Positions 19,854 through 31,409 of a stretch of 64,000 nucleotides of DNA are shown here, one piece after another. Below the pieces are notes generated by a model. That model was not told where the DNA came from. It did no database searches and saw only the letters and a list, made by a program, of their open reading frames with translations. This stretch comes from Metaphire vulgaris (lineage: Eukaryota > Annelida > Clitellata > Crassiclitellata > Megascolecidae). The position numbers and the translations under genes were made by a program. The stretch covers positions 7,566,301-7,630,300 of the forward strand of contig CM030848.1 in assembly GCA_018105865.1 (NCBI GenBank), in the 5' to 3' direction. Position 1 is the first letter of the stretch. Each line of letters starts with the position of its first letter.

Positions 19854-21511
19854 TCACATATATCGTATCGGGGTCTTAATTAATCTCTTGGGCCTGTTCC
19901 CTTGGTCTGGGTTAAATTCTGGTTCAGGGTTTGGGTCAAGCGGGTCATTCGGTGCACTTTCCATGTCTTCGTTTAAATCTTCTCTCTGTCTTTCTTCAAT
20001 CTCAGCGTCTCCCGTCTCTCCCGCATCATTATCTCTTTCGTCCTGGCTCTCCTCTAATCCTGCTGCATCGTCTTCTCGGCATTTCTTTAACTTGTCAATG
20101 TGGGTTATAAAAACTCGCCCTCTGGCGTCTAATTTCCGTATTTCCACGTTTACCGGTGAAGTCTGCCGGATCACTTCGTACGGGCCGTCGTAGCAGAGCT
20201 GCCACTTGGGGTATAGGCCTTTTCTCTTTTGCGGAGTATACCAATAAACGCGGTCTCCGGGGACAAAAGTTTTGGGCTTTACCGAAGGAAAATATTTATC
20301 TGCCCTCCTTTGAGCGCATCGTTCTAATCTAGTACGGACTAGGGCGTACGATGCCTCCAAATTATCTCTCAGTCTTGTGACATATTCGCTAGGGGTCGCC
20401 ACTTTTTCAGACGGCGGTATACCATATACTAAATCCACGGCCATTCGATTTTCTTTTCCTAGCACCATTGCGTTCGGTGTTTGGCCCGTGCTCTCGTGGA
20501 CCGAAGCTCTATATGCGGCGGTTTAGGGGAATGACGTCATCCCAATTACGGTGATTGGCTTTAACACATTTTCCCAGCATCCCGTTCATCGTACGGTGCC
20601 ACCCCCTCCACAAAAATTTGCCCGTGGCCAGAAGCTGCTGGTACGGACCCTATGCACCCCAAAATTCTACAGAGTTCGCTAAACAGGGCACTTTCAAACG
20701 CGGCCCCTTTATCAGTAAGGACCCGGTGGGGGACCCCAAAGCGGACAATGACGGATTCGACTAAAGCGGAAGCGACCGATTCTGCCGTTGTCGATTTTAT
20801 CGGAATGGCTTCTATCCACTTGGTAAAACCACATAAGGCGGTTAAAATGTATTTATTCCCCTTCTCGGTGCAGATGTGAGGGCCAGTCCAGTCGATTGAG
20901 AGAAGCTCAAAACTGTCCCCGCATTTGTGTGTTTGTAATTGTCCATGGTGGGGAAGGGGTTGCCGGATGTACCGACGACATTTCTCACAATTTTTGACGA
21001 ATAATTCGGTGTATTTTGACCAGCCGACGAAATATCCTCGGCTTCGGATTGCTAGACGGGTGCGTCTCACTCCCAAATGGGCCAGGGTGGCTGGGTTTGA
21101 GTGTGTCAAGGTCAAGAATTCATTTTGGAGGGCTTTCGGTATGACCAATTGCTTAACTTGGGTCGCACTGATTCTGTACAATATATCATCGATGATTACC
21201 GCTTGACTTAGTTGGAAATGCCATTGCTTCAATTCGGCGTTTTCGTATGAAATCTCCGCTGGCTCTGGGGCGCCATCTATTAACCACTGTCTAACTTTAC
21301 TTAAAACTGGGTCATCCTTCTGGAAAGCTATTATACGGGCAGAAGGAGTCGGGAAATACCTGTCTATTTTTATCGGTTTCTGGTGCACTGCGTGCACTCC
21401 TTGGAACGTGACTTCGTCTATGTCCCTACCCTTGTCTTTGTCTGTCTCTTCATCCTTCTCTGTGTCATTTAGTCTCTGTCCGTCTTCTGCTTCTGGGTTC
21501 ACTGCGTGCAT
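19854..21511 (-). pseudogene. Gypsy integrase (frameshifted)
   Basis: The zinc-binding part has LTHSNPATLAHLG and CEKCRRY (H-x-H...C-x2-C type). The catalytic core has SIDWTGPH and VLTDKGAAFES, giving the two aspartates. The region of the glutamate falls where at least two frameshifts occur (about 20525-20630). The C-terminal part, 19854-20468, includes FVPGDRVYWYTP and GPYEVIRQTSPVNVEIR, the usual SH3-like end, then an acidic tail. No chromodomain was seen. Confidence 0.9.
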
Positions 21512-21543
21512 TTCTCTTATTGTCTCTTCGTCTCCGTTTCTGT

Positions 21544-23485
21544 CTATGTCCGTGTGTGTATCTGTCTCCTCGTCGTCGTCCGTTTGGTCCTGTCTTTGTT
21601 TGTTCGCTGGCTCTGGGTCAACTTTGTGCGCCTCTTGCGGTTGGAATTTCCAGTCATTTGTCTCGGTCGTATCTTGTAACCATTCAACGGTCGGCTTTGC
21701 CCTTCCCTCCCGTCAGCCTCGTCTTCATTCCCATCAGATTCTATGGCACACCAACGGCTCAATGCATCAGAATTTCCATGTAAAGAACCTCTACGGTATG
21801 AAACAACAAAATTAAATTGGGATAAAAAATCTATCCACCTCGCATTTTGACCATATAATTCTGGGGCTTTAAATATGTACTTGAGGGCCATGTGATCTGT
21901 TCGGATCTCAAACGGTCTTCCTAAAAGGTGATGTTTAAAATGCTTAACGGCCTGGACTAAGGCGAAAAATTCTCTTCGAGTCGTCGAATAATTTCGCTCG
22001 GTGGGGTAAGTTTATAACTATAATAAGCTACGACTTTTTCTTGTCCTGATTGAATCTGACTTAAAACGCCACCTAAAGCAAAATCGCTAGCGTCAACATC
22101 CAAAATGAAGGGATCATAATCATTTGGCATCGCCACAATTGGTTCAGATGTGAGTGCCATTTTTAATTTTTCGAACGCCGACTGACATTCGGCGCTCCAT
22201 ACAAACGGTTGCCCTTTGCGTGTTAGATCAGTTAAAGGCGCAGCCAGGACAGAAAATTTTTTTATTAATGACTTGTAATACGTGCAAATTCCTATGAAAG
22301 CTCGTGCCTCTTTTAACCTCCTTGGTATCGGCCACTGTTTTATTTTTAGCATCTTCTCTGGGTCCGGGGAAATCCCCTGAGCCGAGATAGAGTGTCCTAA
22401 AAATATTAATTGCCTCTGCATGATCTTACACTTATCTAATCTGAATTTAAGGCCTGCCCTTTCTATTCTATCAAACACTGCTGCAAGTCGTTCTATATGC
22501 GTCATCGCATCTGGGGCGAATATAAGGACGTCATCCAAGTAGGCCAAAGTACCCATATAGTCCATCCCTCTAAGAAGTATACTCATCAAGCGACAGCACG
22601 TGATGGCGGAGTTGCGTAATCCCATGGGTGTTCGCTTAAATTCAAAAAGGCCTTTTCTTGTTCTAAAAGCAGTCAGGTGACTGTCTGATTCCTTTATTGG
22701 AATTTGATGGTATCCAGAACGGAGATCGCAGACGCTAAACCAGGCACTGCCCCCTAGCGAATCCAGGCAGACTTTAGTTAAAGGGACTGGATAGCTATCA
22801 TATCTAGTTTTCGCGTTAAGAGCGCGATAATCGATGCAAAATCTTAATTTTCCGTCTTTTTTCTTTACTAACACTACATTTGACGCCCATTCACTCTGAG
22901 AGGGCCGTATGACGTCCTGTCTTAACAACAGGTCAGTGTGCTCGTCAATTGCGTCTAAATATGCGCTAGGCTGTCTCCTAAGGGTTGTCGAATCGGTATA
23001 TTATCAGTCGTTGTTATACTATGTTTTATCAAATCAGTGCATCCCAAATCAGTATCATTCATTGAGAATACGTTACGGTAGCGAAGCAGTACCTCAGTTA
23101 ATTTTAATTTTTCTTCATCGGTTACTTCAGTGGGTAATTTTTCAATAATTGTGGCTACAGCGGTTTTCCATACTTCGTTGTTTTCGGGGTCGGTTTTATG
23201 GCCTTTATTCTGGACAATGACTGGGGTGAGTTCACCCAGCACTTCGTGCGCTCGTATAATAGCGGGCGTCGGGTTCGTATTAGTCATCTGCACTGCTGCT
23301 TCCCCCGCCCGGCCTCCGTACACAGCGCGGGCTAAATGTACGCCAGGGCTGACCTCTTTGTGTTCGAGCAACCAACCTCCTTCCCCTTCTCCTCGGCGTT
23401 CCCTATCAACATTTTGGCCGGTATTATACTGGTCGATTCGGGGGGCAGGGTTATTTCTCCCCCTAACTGAACCCGTCTGGCCCAA
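21544..23485 (-). pseudogene. pol: Gypsy reverse transcriptase and RNase H (frameshifted)
   Basis: The main frame at 21957-22928 holds RT motifs: SEWASNVVLVKKKDGKLRFC, DLRSGYHQIPI, TPMGLRNS and the catalytic YLDD. RNase H begins with LDVDASDFALGGVLSQ and continues in a third frame (21544-21891: TDHMALKYIF, SDALSRW). Single-base shifts near 22980 and near 22000 separate the frames. All core residues of RT are present. Confidence 0.92.
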
Positions 23486-23832
23486 CGCTGGCCAACAAAG
23501 GTCGTCAATTTTATTATCTCTTGTCCGATTTGTAACGTGTCAGTCTGAAAGTCTAGCTTGCATTTTTCGCTTTTAAGAAACTCCATTCCTAGTAATATTT
23601 CACTTATATCATCGGACACAATAAACCTGACTTTAGAAACACATCTGGGGTTAAATCGTACAGTCAAAATCGTCTCGCCCTTCACATTAATTCTGCTACC
23701 GTTGGCTGCATATAAATCGACAACAGTGGGCCTGATTGTGGCGCCTCTAGTGAAACGACTGTGGATCAAATTTTCAGTAGCCCCGGTGTCCATGAGTGAC
23801 CACAACGGTCGGCCATTTATTCTGGCTTTCAC
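23332..23832 (-). pseudogene. Gypsy retropepsin-like protease region
   Basis: Contains the aspartic protease active site LMDTGATENLI and, further on, ILLGMEFL, the usual second signature of retroviral-type proteases. It is followed by a linker rich in Gly and Arg that overlaps the next frame at 23332-23485. Confidence 0.85.
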
Positions 23833-23854
23833 ATAAAAGTGACTTGGGCCCCTA

Positions 23855-24257
23855 CAATGCTTTTCCGGTTTACACTTTGGTTCACTTGGGGTCTGGGACT
23901 TCTATTGCGCCATTTCTCTGGGCAGTTCCGTCTAAGGTGCTCGTGGCTTAAGCAGTTCCAACACCGAGGAGGCTCTTTTGATCAGTTATTTTGATCATAG
24001 GACCTAACCTGTGTTTCACGGTTATCAGGGGCGGATCTAGATCGCCAATTATTATCATGTTTATTCATCTCTGGCCCCTCATGTCTCGGTGTAAAGAATG
24101 GTGTCGGAGACGGAGCTGGTGACGGACGATTGTTCACTTCGAAACGGACCTGTTTTTCGGTCGCTTGCATCGGGGGAGGGCTGGTTTTATGACTATACAT
24201 GGCGGCCATTTTCTGCAACTGGTCATTAACGGACTGTTGGAACTTTTCCTGCGCCAT
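23855..24257 (-). pseudogene. Gag C-terminus with CCHC zinc knuckle
   Basis: Continues Gag in another frame (MAQEKFQQSVNDQLQKM...), then meets a TGA stop near 23980. After it, in the same frame, comes the zinc knuckle C-WN-C-LSHE-H-LRRN-C (C-x2-C-x4-H-x4-C) at about 23920-23965. The stop ahead of the knuckle is odd. It could be a mutation or a readthrough site, and I favour mutation or sequence error given the other breaks. Confidence 0.75.
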
Positions 24258-24268
24258 GTTCTGGACTC

Positions 24269-25789
24269 TTATGGCTTCTTCAAATCTACGGCAAATCGAT
24301 TCAGCTTCCGTTCCCCTTTCGTCCCCTCCATATATTGGACCGGGTGTGGTGTAATTTCGGGTCCGCTCAATTTAGAAAAACTTTCTAACCGAAGGGCTAT
24401 TTTGAAGGCGTCATTTAGGGTCGTGGGCTCTCGTTCACGGACCTTCAAACTTAACTGGGGGTCTGCTATAGCCTGAACGAACATATCGCGGGCTATACCT
24501 TCAATTGCTTCATTATTGCTTTGATTTGGGTAAGATAAACAGGTCAACTTTCGTATCTCAAACACTAGGTCATTTAAAGATTGAGACTTTTTCTGTTTAT
24601 ATCCAAATAATTCCGCCCTATATGTCTCTGACTGGCCCTGACAGCCAAATCGCTGTCTTAAACGGTCCACCAATTTCTCGTAAGTAAGGTCCCCTATGCC
24701 TTGTAAATTCCATAAAATTTCAGTGGCTCCGCCCTCTAGTGCCCACTGGAGGAAGTCACATTTTTCACTTGCATTCCAGGCATTATACCGTGAGCAAATT
24801 TCGAACTGTCGGATATAGGACTCGACCGGCCCCGTCCCATTATATTTGGCAGGTTTCATGAACTGTCTGGGTTGATTTCCGGGCCTATCGGTTCTATCCA
24901 TTGGCCTCGGTGAGTCATGGTCCAAGCGGTGGTTAATATCAATCGGTCTAGTGATCAATGGTAGCGTTCTGCCTGTTCCCCATCGGTCATACTCGGTCTC
25001 GGGCCAACGGTTATCCCGGTTATATACTCTATTCGGATCAATTGTCGGATAGCAATGATTTTGATCGGGGTAATCTATTCTGTCTGCCATTCCGATCGGA
25101 CCTCTGTTCAATGGCCTAAAACCGGGTGTTTCTGGTCTATAGTACTCGGCCCCCGACCCTCGATTATCACTGTGGCTCGGGTCAATCATCTGTGTGGTGG
25201 GCCCCGGCCGGTATCTGCTATCATGATTGTCTCTGTGATCGGTGTCTATCGGGTAATGATCTACGGTCATTCCTCGGGGTCTGTCTGGGTAGTAAAATTC
25301 TCCCCCCGTTCTTCGGTCGTGATTGCAGTTATTTTCCCTCCGATCGTAAACCTGATCGTTTTCGGGCCGAGTCCCCCTTTCTTCCCCTCTATAGATCGGT
25401 ATCGGACTAAGGCCAGGCGATTGCGCCTCGTGTTCGGTGTTTATGGCCAGGTCGACACCCCTTGCTATCGGTCGCTCACTGTCTCGGACCCCTCCTCGTC
25501 CTACCCGGTCCCCAGGGTGCTGAGATAATGTTCTGATCGTACGCCTCGGAGACGGGCTTCGCAACAGGCCATCATTAAGGTTCGGACCCCTCGCTACACT
25601 GGCGGTATCATGTCCCCTCACTCCCCTGTCGCTATCAAAAGCCGTTCTAGCGGGCGGTGTAGCTCCCCGATTATCTCCCCCAGGCTCTAACGGATCATCG
25701 AAACTAATTTCGGGATCGTCGGGCACCCTTTCCATACTCAACAACGGTATCGACATTCTCGAATCTACCCGCGTCGATCGTGCCGCCAT
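24269..25789 (-). pseudogene. gag: Gypsy gag, main part (frameshifted)
   Basis: A 506-codon frame starts MAARSTRVDSRMS just after the 5' LTR leader. The first 300 residues are rich in Asp, Arg, Pro and Tyr and probably disordered. Residues about 310-500 look like a retrotransposon Gag/capsid-like domain (AKYNGTGPVESYIRQFEIC, FLQWALEGGATEILWNL, LRQRFGCQGQSETYRAELF). It ends at a frameshift near 24265, after which the Gag frame continues at 23982-24257. Confidence 0.85.
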
Positions 25790-25923
25790 TTATGCAAAAA
25801 TGTATGCAAGACAATTTTATGCAATCACGTTATGCACACAAATTTATGCAATCAAGATTATGCAATCCTCACATTAAAATTTCTCTCTCAACTCCAAAAT
25901 CTCTCGAAAGGGATTAGAAAAAA

Positions 25924-25938
25924 TCACTTCTGGTACCA
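25924..25938 (-). promoter_or_regulatory. Primer-binding site, tRNA-Leu-like
   Basis: Directly after the 5' LTR the element reads TGGTACCAGAAGTGA. TGG start and position are typical of a primer-binding site. It pairs best, from memory, with the 3' end of a leucine tRNA (one mismatch to TGGTACCAGGAGTGG). Confidence 0.7.
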
Positions 25939-25940
25939 AT

Positions 25941-26546
25941 TTCAACGACTCTGGGGGGGACACCCTCTATTTCTACCAACTCCCCTTCTAAATCTTGTTC
26001 CCCTAGAGCGGTTCCTTCCTCCCTCCCCTGACCCGATGTCGTTCGTCCGCTGGGTTCCCTTAGTTGATGATAACCGAGAGATAATGGATAAGACTGTCTT
26101 TGGTTTTAACATGTGATTATTATTAACATTATAAGGCTTCCAATAAACATATAACAATCGTCAAGGCTGTCTAAATGTGAACTAATCGAATTTATTCTAC
26201 GATCACTACGCAATGCAGAATTAGTATTAAACTTCTTACCATCACCACTCGCTCCTGTTCCGTCCTTGGATCTCCCTGTCCTTCCGATCCGTCCTTTCTT
26301 CTTTAGCATCCAGGTCTTTCCCCGCTGACCGCGTCTTCCCGCGTCTCTAGCAGACCTACCTTGGCCGCAACGCCAACCAACCAACGACTCAACGACCAAC
26401 GACTCACGACCAACCTCTACCCGCGCTTCCCTCTTTTATAAGCTCCGCTCTGGCACGCTGCCATCTCCTTCGGCCTCTCCATTCTCTACCAGCGCCGGCC
26501 TTTCCTCTCCGTCTTATCCTCCATCTCCTTCTCCCCTACCCGTTCA
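25941..26546 (-). repeat. 5' LTR of the gypsy element
   Basis: 606 bases, bordered outside by AGTAT and inside by the primer-binding site. Being the upstream LTR of a minus-strand element, it should hold the promoter. Confidence 0.95.
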
Positions 26547-26610
26547 AGTATGCCCAAATTTCTGGGGGAATTTGAAATTTCGGGGAAAAAGTCCCCAGAA
26601 ACGGCCTAGA

Positions 26611-27027
26611 TTAAACACGTGGACTTAATCTGTAATAATTATTAGATGAACGTCTCTTTGAAAACACAAAGCGCAGAGGCGTTAGCAATTCGACTGGTGA
26701 ATGCGTTCCCTCAGCGACAGGATCACTTCCAGCGGCGGATAAATGACAATCGACCGACATTGCACAAGCGACCGTTCTAAGTCCGATGAGTGGAGTAACG
26801 AACCGCAGGACGGAGCCAGTCCAACACACACAGCAGCGGTCAATGGTTCTGGTCTGTCGGTCATGAGGCTGGTGTGGAAGGAGCGCAATTCTTTGAAACT
26901 TATGGGGGATTGTATAGGCTAAATGCATACATACATTGCATGCATGCATAGGCCCTACATACATATATACGATAAAAATATATACATACATACATGCATG
27001 CATGCATGCATGCATGCATGCATGCAT
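26611..27027 (-). other. Open region of unknown nature, and (TGCA)n
   Basis: Two overlapping minus-strand frames (68 and 138 codons) lie at 26611-27027. The shorter, at 26682-26888, ends CRSIVIYPPLEVILSLRERI and looks faintly protein-like, but no splice sites or family are evident. A (CATG)n tract occupies 26990-27026 and encodes the repetitive start of the longer frame. Confidence 0.25.
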
Positions 27028-27550
27028 ATAGTCGCGCGATCTACACTGTAGCTGTCGCTACCGATCGAGTAAATTCGATTTCAGATCTTGAAACAGATTA
27101 TTTTACAGTTTCTGCGCCGCGAAAGAGGGATCGTTCGCTGGCGATAGAATGACCATGAGGATTGGTTCAGATGGAGAAACCCTATAGGGCCTAATCCGCC
27201 TCCCTGGCCGGCAGGGATTCTGCCTCCCACCAGAAACCATTCTCCAACCTCAAAATGCCGATAACTATCTGGTTGTTATTTATGAACGCGGGGTCGACCC
27301 CAATGCATTCGGGCGATGAAATATCGCCTCTTGAAAGAGACTGACATTCAGAACAACACAGTATAGTTGCCCAATCTCAAGATTGCATAATCTCATTAGG
27401 CCTACATGATCTATTGACGAATGACGATCACTTAGTTCAATAATTGCAGATGAAGGTGGTTCATATTGTCTAATTTGTCTTTTGCGCGGGCGCGCCTGTG
27501 TGCGTGTGCGTGTGTGGTCATTGGATAAAATGGACTGATGCCGATAGAAT

Positions 27551-27904
27551 CAGTGTTTATTCTAGGCCTTCTTAGGGGGAGGGGTAATTTCCTCCCCCAA
27601 GTCTAAAATTCCCCACAAAATTTCTATATGTTACACTGGGGGAATGGAAATTCCTCCTAAAAATCGCGACGAGAGGGGGTTTTTATTTTCGGAGAGGGGG
27701 AAAATATAAGGATGAACATTTAATCTCAAGAAGGAAATGAACGTAAGGATGGTCGTTGATGACTTTTATGCTTTCGCCACGTCCGGGAAGGATAAAAGTA
27801 TGAGGGTGACCTTTTTTGCTTGTCAAGCTTTTTGGAGAACAAACCTTCTCCCCCAAACATTTCAAACTCCCCCCCCAATGTCAAGGTGGCTAGAATAAAC
27901 ACTG
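27551..27904. mobile_element. MITE-E copy 2
   Basis: Inverted ends CAGTGTTTATTCTAGGCC and GGTGGCTAGAATAAACACTG. It contains a clear copy of the shared motif GTGACCTTTTTTGCTTGTCAAG near 27808. No clean target duplication was seen. Confidence 0.8.
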
Positions 27905-28725
27905 TATGTAGTGACCGTCACCAATGCGAGCGACGCCTGGCGTTATCGTAAGCTATTCCCGTGAAATAAGAAAATCGTTTCAATGTCATCGGACTGAGCT
28001 GACATTCATCACTGCGCCATCTGGCGAATTACGCCCAAAGCTCATTACGCGTATTAATTGTTTATTCAATCTAGGTATCTGTGAAAAATTCAAAGAATTT
28101 TGGGCGAATAAGTCTTATGTATCTTCTAGAAGATTATTCGATTCATGCAATAAGCGATTTTGCGTATTCGTTGAGTAGAATGTGTTATTTTCGCTATATT
28201 CGATTTCGTCACAACGACACCTTTATTAGACGACAAACTTAAAATACACATTTGCGAAATTCCGCTTAACCGCTAGGTGATGAAAAAACTACAATAATAA
28301 TTAATCCGGTTAGAAGAAGAGGCAAAATGCAAAGGCGTAGATATTTCTGCTGGTATTCGCAAGAGAAAAGAAAGGGAATTTGACCTTGTTTTATGAAGAT
28401 TCTTATCTCCCTTGCCAAGTCCAGATTTTCTCAAAGCTCCCATGTCAAATTTGAACAAGTGCACCATTTGATTGGCCATGAGTCAGCATTAGTAAAAGTA
28501 GCAGTACCAGTATAGGCCTACTATTAGTAGCATTCAGGAATGGAGGGGAAACATCAGCATTTTGAAGTATTGACGAGCAAAAAATGTCGTAGTATCAAGC
28601 ACTTTGAAGTTTGAATACGAAACTTTCACGCATTCTCTTCTATATGCTACTGTACCTACCCGTCCCAAACCCAACATTTCCCACGACCGCTCCCACCCAG
28701 TGTCCCAATATTGGAGGGGCAGGCC
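27905..28725. other. No gene recognised
   Basis: Short open frames on both strands without splice or homology support. One copy of the shared MITE motif lies near 28572. Confidence 0.4.
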
Positions 28726-28979
28726 CAGAGGCGTAGCGAGGGTATCCGGCGCCCGGGGGCAAAGTGTACCGTTGGCGCTCCTTAAGGCTGCTGACGAGCA
28801 AAAAACGGCGCCCCTCAGATCTTACAGCGCCCCTCTTCACGTGGTGCTGACGAGCAAAGAAAAAAGGTCGTCGCACATGTTTCTTTTTATTATGCATTTC
28901 ACTTACCCAAATACCCAATTTTGGCGCCCCTCACCTCGGTGCCCGGGAGCATATGCCCCTGCCCCTAGCTACGCCTGTG
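28726..28979 (+). mobile_element. MITE-I copy
   Basis: Starts CAGAGGCGTAGCGAGGG and ends GCTACGCCTGTG, flanked by GGCAGGCC and GGCGGGCC (7 of 8). The interior contains two GCTGACGAGCAAA motifs. Confidence 0.85.
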
Positions 28980-29052
28980 GGCGGGCCCCCGTACCCCTCC
29001 CGCGATTACTTCAATGGTTGTATTGCTGCAATTGTATAACCTTTTTGAACAG

Positions 29053-29244
29053 AGATGCAGTGTGCATCTGGTACTTGGTGTTGCGCGCTCTGGAGTCTGG
29101 ACACGATCGAGGACGATGTGTCGATATCGATTGAGGAGAAACTCAAGCTTCTACCAGAATTCTATCTGTTTTTTTGAGGATCCTACTTGGAAATGCGAGA
29201 AAAGCACAGACAAAAAACGCATTGTTCTGGAAGAATTCACCAGC
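29053..29244 (+). pseudogene. FDFT1: Squalene synthase exon, frameshifted
   Basis: A single exon-like block has a good acceptor (TTTTTGAACAG) and donor (GTAAGT). Its three frames in turn encode RDAVCIWYLVLRALE, then SLDTIEDDVSISIEEK, then EDPTWKCEKSTDKKRIVLEE, which match consecutive parts of squalene synthase, including the DTIEDD motif that binds the Mg-diphosphate. A 7-bp tandem duplication (TCTGGAG/TCTGGA) breaks the frame after RAL, and one extra T in a T-run breaks it again. No neighbouring squalene synthase exons were seen. It is most likely a duplicated, dead exon; less likely, a real gene with assembly errors and far-off exons. Confidence 0.8.
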
Positions 29245-29347
29245 GTAAGTCCTCACAGTGAGATGGTGCTGTCACTAGAGTTGCTGCAGCCTGTCACCCG
29301 ATATCAATACGGCTATCTCCATGGGCGTCCGGAGGGTGGTGCAAGGG

Positions 29348-29527
29348 CAATGTTTATTCTAGGCCTTCTCTGGAGGGGGATTCCCCCTCCCAAAGTTTTA
29401 AAATTCGGCCCCCAAATTTTTATATGTTGGCTGGGGGATGGAAATCCCCCCAAGTATGGAGACTCAGACCTTGTCCCCCAAACAGTTCAAAATCCTCCCA
29501 ATGTCAAGGTGGCTAGAATAAACACTG
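29348..29527. mobile_element. MITE-E copy 3, inside a MITE-H start
   Basis: Ends CAATGTTTATTCTAGGCC and GGCTAGAATAAACACTG. Just before it lies CATGGGCGTCCGGAGG, the left end of a MITE-H, whose rest is missing. Confidence 0.7.
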
Positions 29528-29922
29528 GATAGAACACATGAATAATTTTGTGCCAAGTAGGGTAATAATACAGGATGGGCCAATAAAACTGGCACCACCC
29601 TGTTTTATGGCAATTTTTCTCAACCCCGGGTCAAAATGCATGGCATTTGGTGTGCTCTTGACTTGTGCGGCTGTGCCTAATAATAAACCTGTATCCTGAA
29701 TGCAGCCATTTAAGTTTTTATTTCAATTTCCAAAGTCCAGTGGCTCCACCTAGCAAAAACCACACCAGTGGCTGGACGCGTCCTTAAAAATATGCGCACT
29801 TTCATTTGATCGCTAAAATTAGTAGTCCCTAAATGGTACAAAAGTGAGAAATGTCAGAGTGTCGTGCAATTTCACATGGGCTTTTGCGTACAGTGTGTAT
29901 CTTTTATACTCGTCTTCCTGGC

Positions 29923-30033
29923 CAGTGGTGGCTACTTGTCTTCCTGGCTGCAGTTGGGATTAATTGCTACATACATTAAACAACAAATGGTTGGATATTG
30001 GCGCCCCGTCTGCCAAATCCAGAGCCGCCACTG
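29923..30033 (-). mobile_element. MITE-A relic
   Basis: Shortened copy: CAGTGGTGGCTAC to AGAGCCGCCACTG, with the core TACATACATTAAACAACAAATGG. Confidence 0.75.
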
Positions 30034-30103
30034 TCTGGCATATTAATTCCTGAAAACTGTGATATTGGCTCCCGTCCGGACAGAGGATAGCTAGTCGCGA
30101 ACC

Positions 30104-30292
30104 CAGGGTTTAATCTAGGCCGTTTCCGGAGGGAAAATTGCCCTTTCCTCCGGATATTTCAAATTCTCCGGGAAATTTTGGCATAGGGCCTACTACATCA
30201 ACTAACAGCAGCCCCTATCAGAATTCCCCCGGGTTTGCCAGTTTCCCCCGGCTTTGTCAGCCCCAGAGTCCAGGAGTCTAGATTAAACACTG
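30104..30292. mobile_element. MITE-F, intact copy
   Basis: CAGGGTTTAATCTAG to CTAGATTAAACACTG, flanked by CGCGAACC and CACGAACC (7 of 8). It is the reference for the copy disrupted by the gypsy element. Confidence 0.88.
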
Positions 30293-31401
30293 CACGAACC
30301 CCAACAAATCTCCTGACGCAAATCCTTTACTAAGAAACGACCTGACCTCTTTCGATTTTGCCCATCTTATCAAAATGTATGGGATATTAGTTTTGAAATA
30401 TATAGGCTATAAATGAAACAAATTGGCGACCAATTTATATAATAAAAGTTATTAGGTCTATTTCAACCGGAATCTTGAAAGAATAGCGTAGAGACCGAGT
30501 CAAATCTGATGATGAGCGGGTGATGGAAAAACTATGATGCTGGAGGTGAGGTCGTGGAGCTGGAATCATTTGTTTGAACGTTCAATCTTAGCATGGGGGC
30601 TTAGAATCAGGGATATTACCCTCCCAAAATCATTTTTTAAGTAAAAATTTTTTTGTTGTGATTTACATGTGGTTACAGGATAGTTTATGTCCTATATGCA
30701 AAAAAAGGTCGTGGTTTATAGTTAAGATTTATTCTCACCCCAAAAGTGTCTACCCTCCCAAATCAAATTGCTGGCATTACTGCCCTCTGGTTGGAATGGT
30801 GCTGACGGGGTTAGGCTCCATCAGCCTGTCGACTTCCAGCACGTAACCCAAATTGCTTTGAACTTTGAGAGCTGATTTAGTCTCTCAAAGAGTTCTCTCA
30901 CATGCTATGATCTCGATAAGTCGTCGTTGTCCGACTGAAATTGCCTGAATGATTCAGAATGAAGATAGGAATAAGAAGAAAGGGTAGACAGCCTAATTAT
31001 ATTCGTCACGTATAATAAAGGACACGATCGGCGCGTTATCAATAATTCTCGTGACTCGCGATTGACAAACGACGATCGTATCTGAGAGTGACACGGTCGA
31101 AACAGATCACGGCAAAAGCAGCAGAAGTGAGACAATAATTGAGGCGGGATTTCCATTTGATTTGGTCCAAACTGTCAATAAATTTCAACGAAATTGTTGA
31201 CAATTCCCGATGCAAGATCAGACGCACGAAAATGTCTACACGACGCCAATCGCGCTGTCGTTCAAGTTTAGGCAGAAGATACTGAACAATGCAGAAGACG
31301 GATGTAGCCCACTTCATGCAATCGATGGTACGTCCATTCTTCACCAATGAGGAGACTTTTAGAGTCCCGGAGGGAAAACTAAGACTCTATTTTGACCACC
31401 A
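30293..31401. other. No gene recognised
   Basis: Mostly unique sequence. A minus-strand frame at 31039-31347 starts MVKNGRTIDCMKWATSVFC, but has no family resemblance and no clear splice sites. Confidence 0.4.
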
Positions 31402-31409
31402 CATTGCTT

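Larger units (their letters stand above)
17986..26546 (-). mobile_element. Complete Ty3/gypsy LTR retrotransposon
   Basis: An 8,561-base element on the minus strand with 606-base LTRs at both ends and the 5-bp target duplication AGTAT (17981-17985 and 26547-26551). Order on its own strand: 5' LTR, primer-binding site, gag with a zinc knuckle, protease, reverse transcriptase, RNase H, integrase, an extra short ORF, polypurine tract, 3' LTR. The order RT-RNase H-integrase is that of Ty3/gypsy. Several frameshifts and an in-frame stop break the reading frames, so this copy as written could not make full Gag-Pol. No chromodomain or typical envelope was seen. Confidence 0.95.
17876..26621. mobile_element. 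MITE-F copy split by the gypsy element
   Basis: The two halves, 17876-17985 and 26552-26621, together match the intact MITE-F at 30104-30292 (GGCTGCTGTTAGT then the TGTAGTA block before the break, and CCCAAATTTC then GAATTTGAAATTTC after it). The outer ends are TGTGTTTAATCTAG and CTAGATTAAACAC. The LTR retrotransposon lies exactly at the break, so the MITE is older than the gypsy insertion. Confidence 0.85.

Noticed and set aside
26682..26888. 68-codon minus-strand frame that looks faintly protein-like
   Set aside because: No splice sites, no recognisable family and no second exon; kept only as an unknown open region.
31283..31317. Candidate signal-peptide exon for the receptor-like gene (MKWATSVFCIV then a GT)
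   Set aside because: The phase would fit the exon at 12519, but the hydrophobic run is very short, the donor is weak and the intron would be over 18 kb. Not supported enough to annotate.
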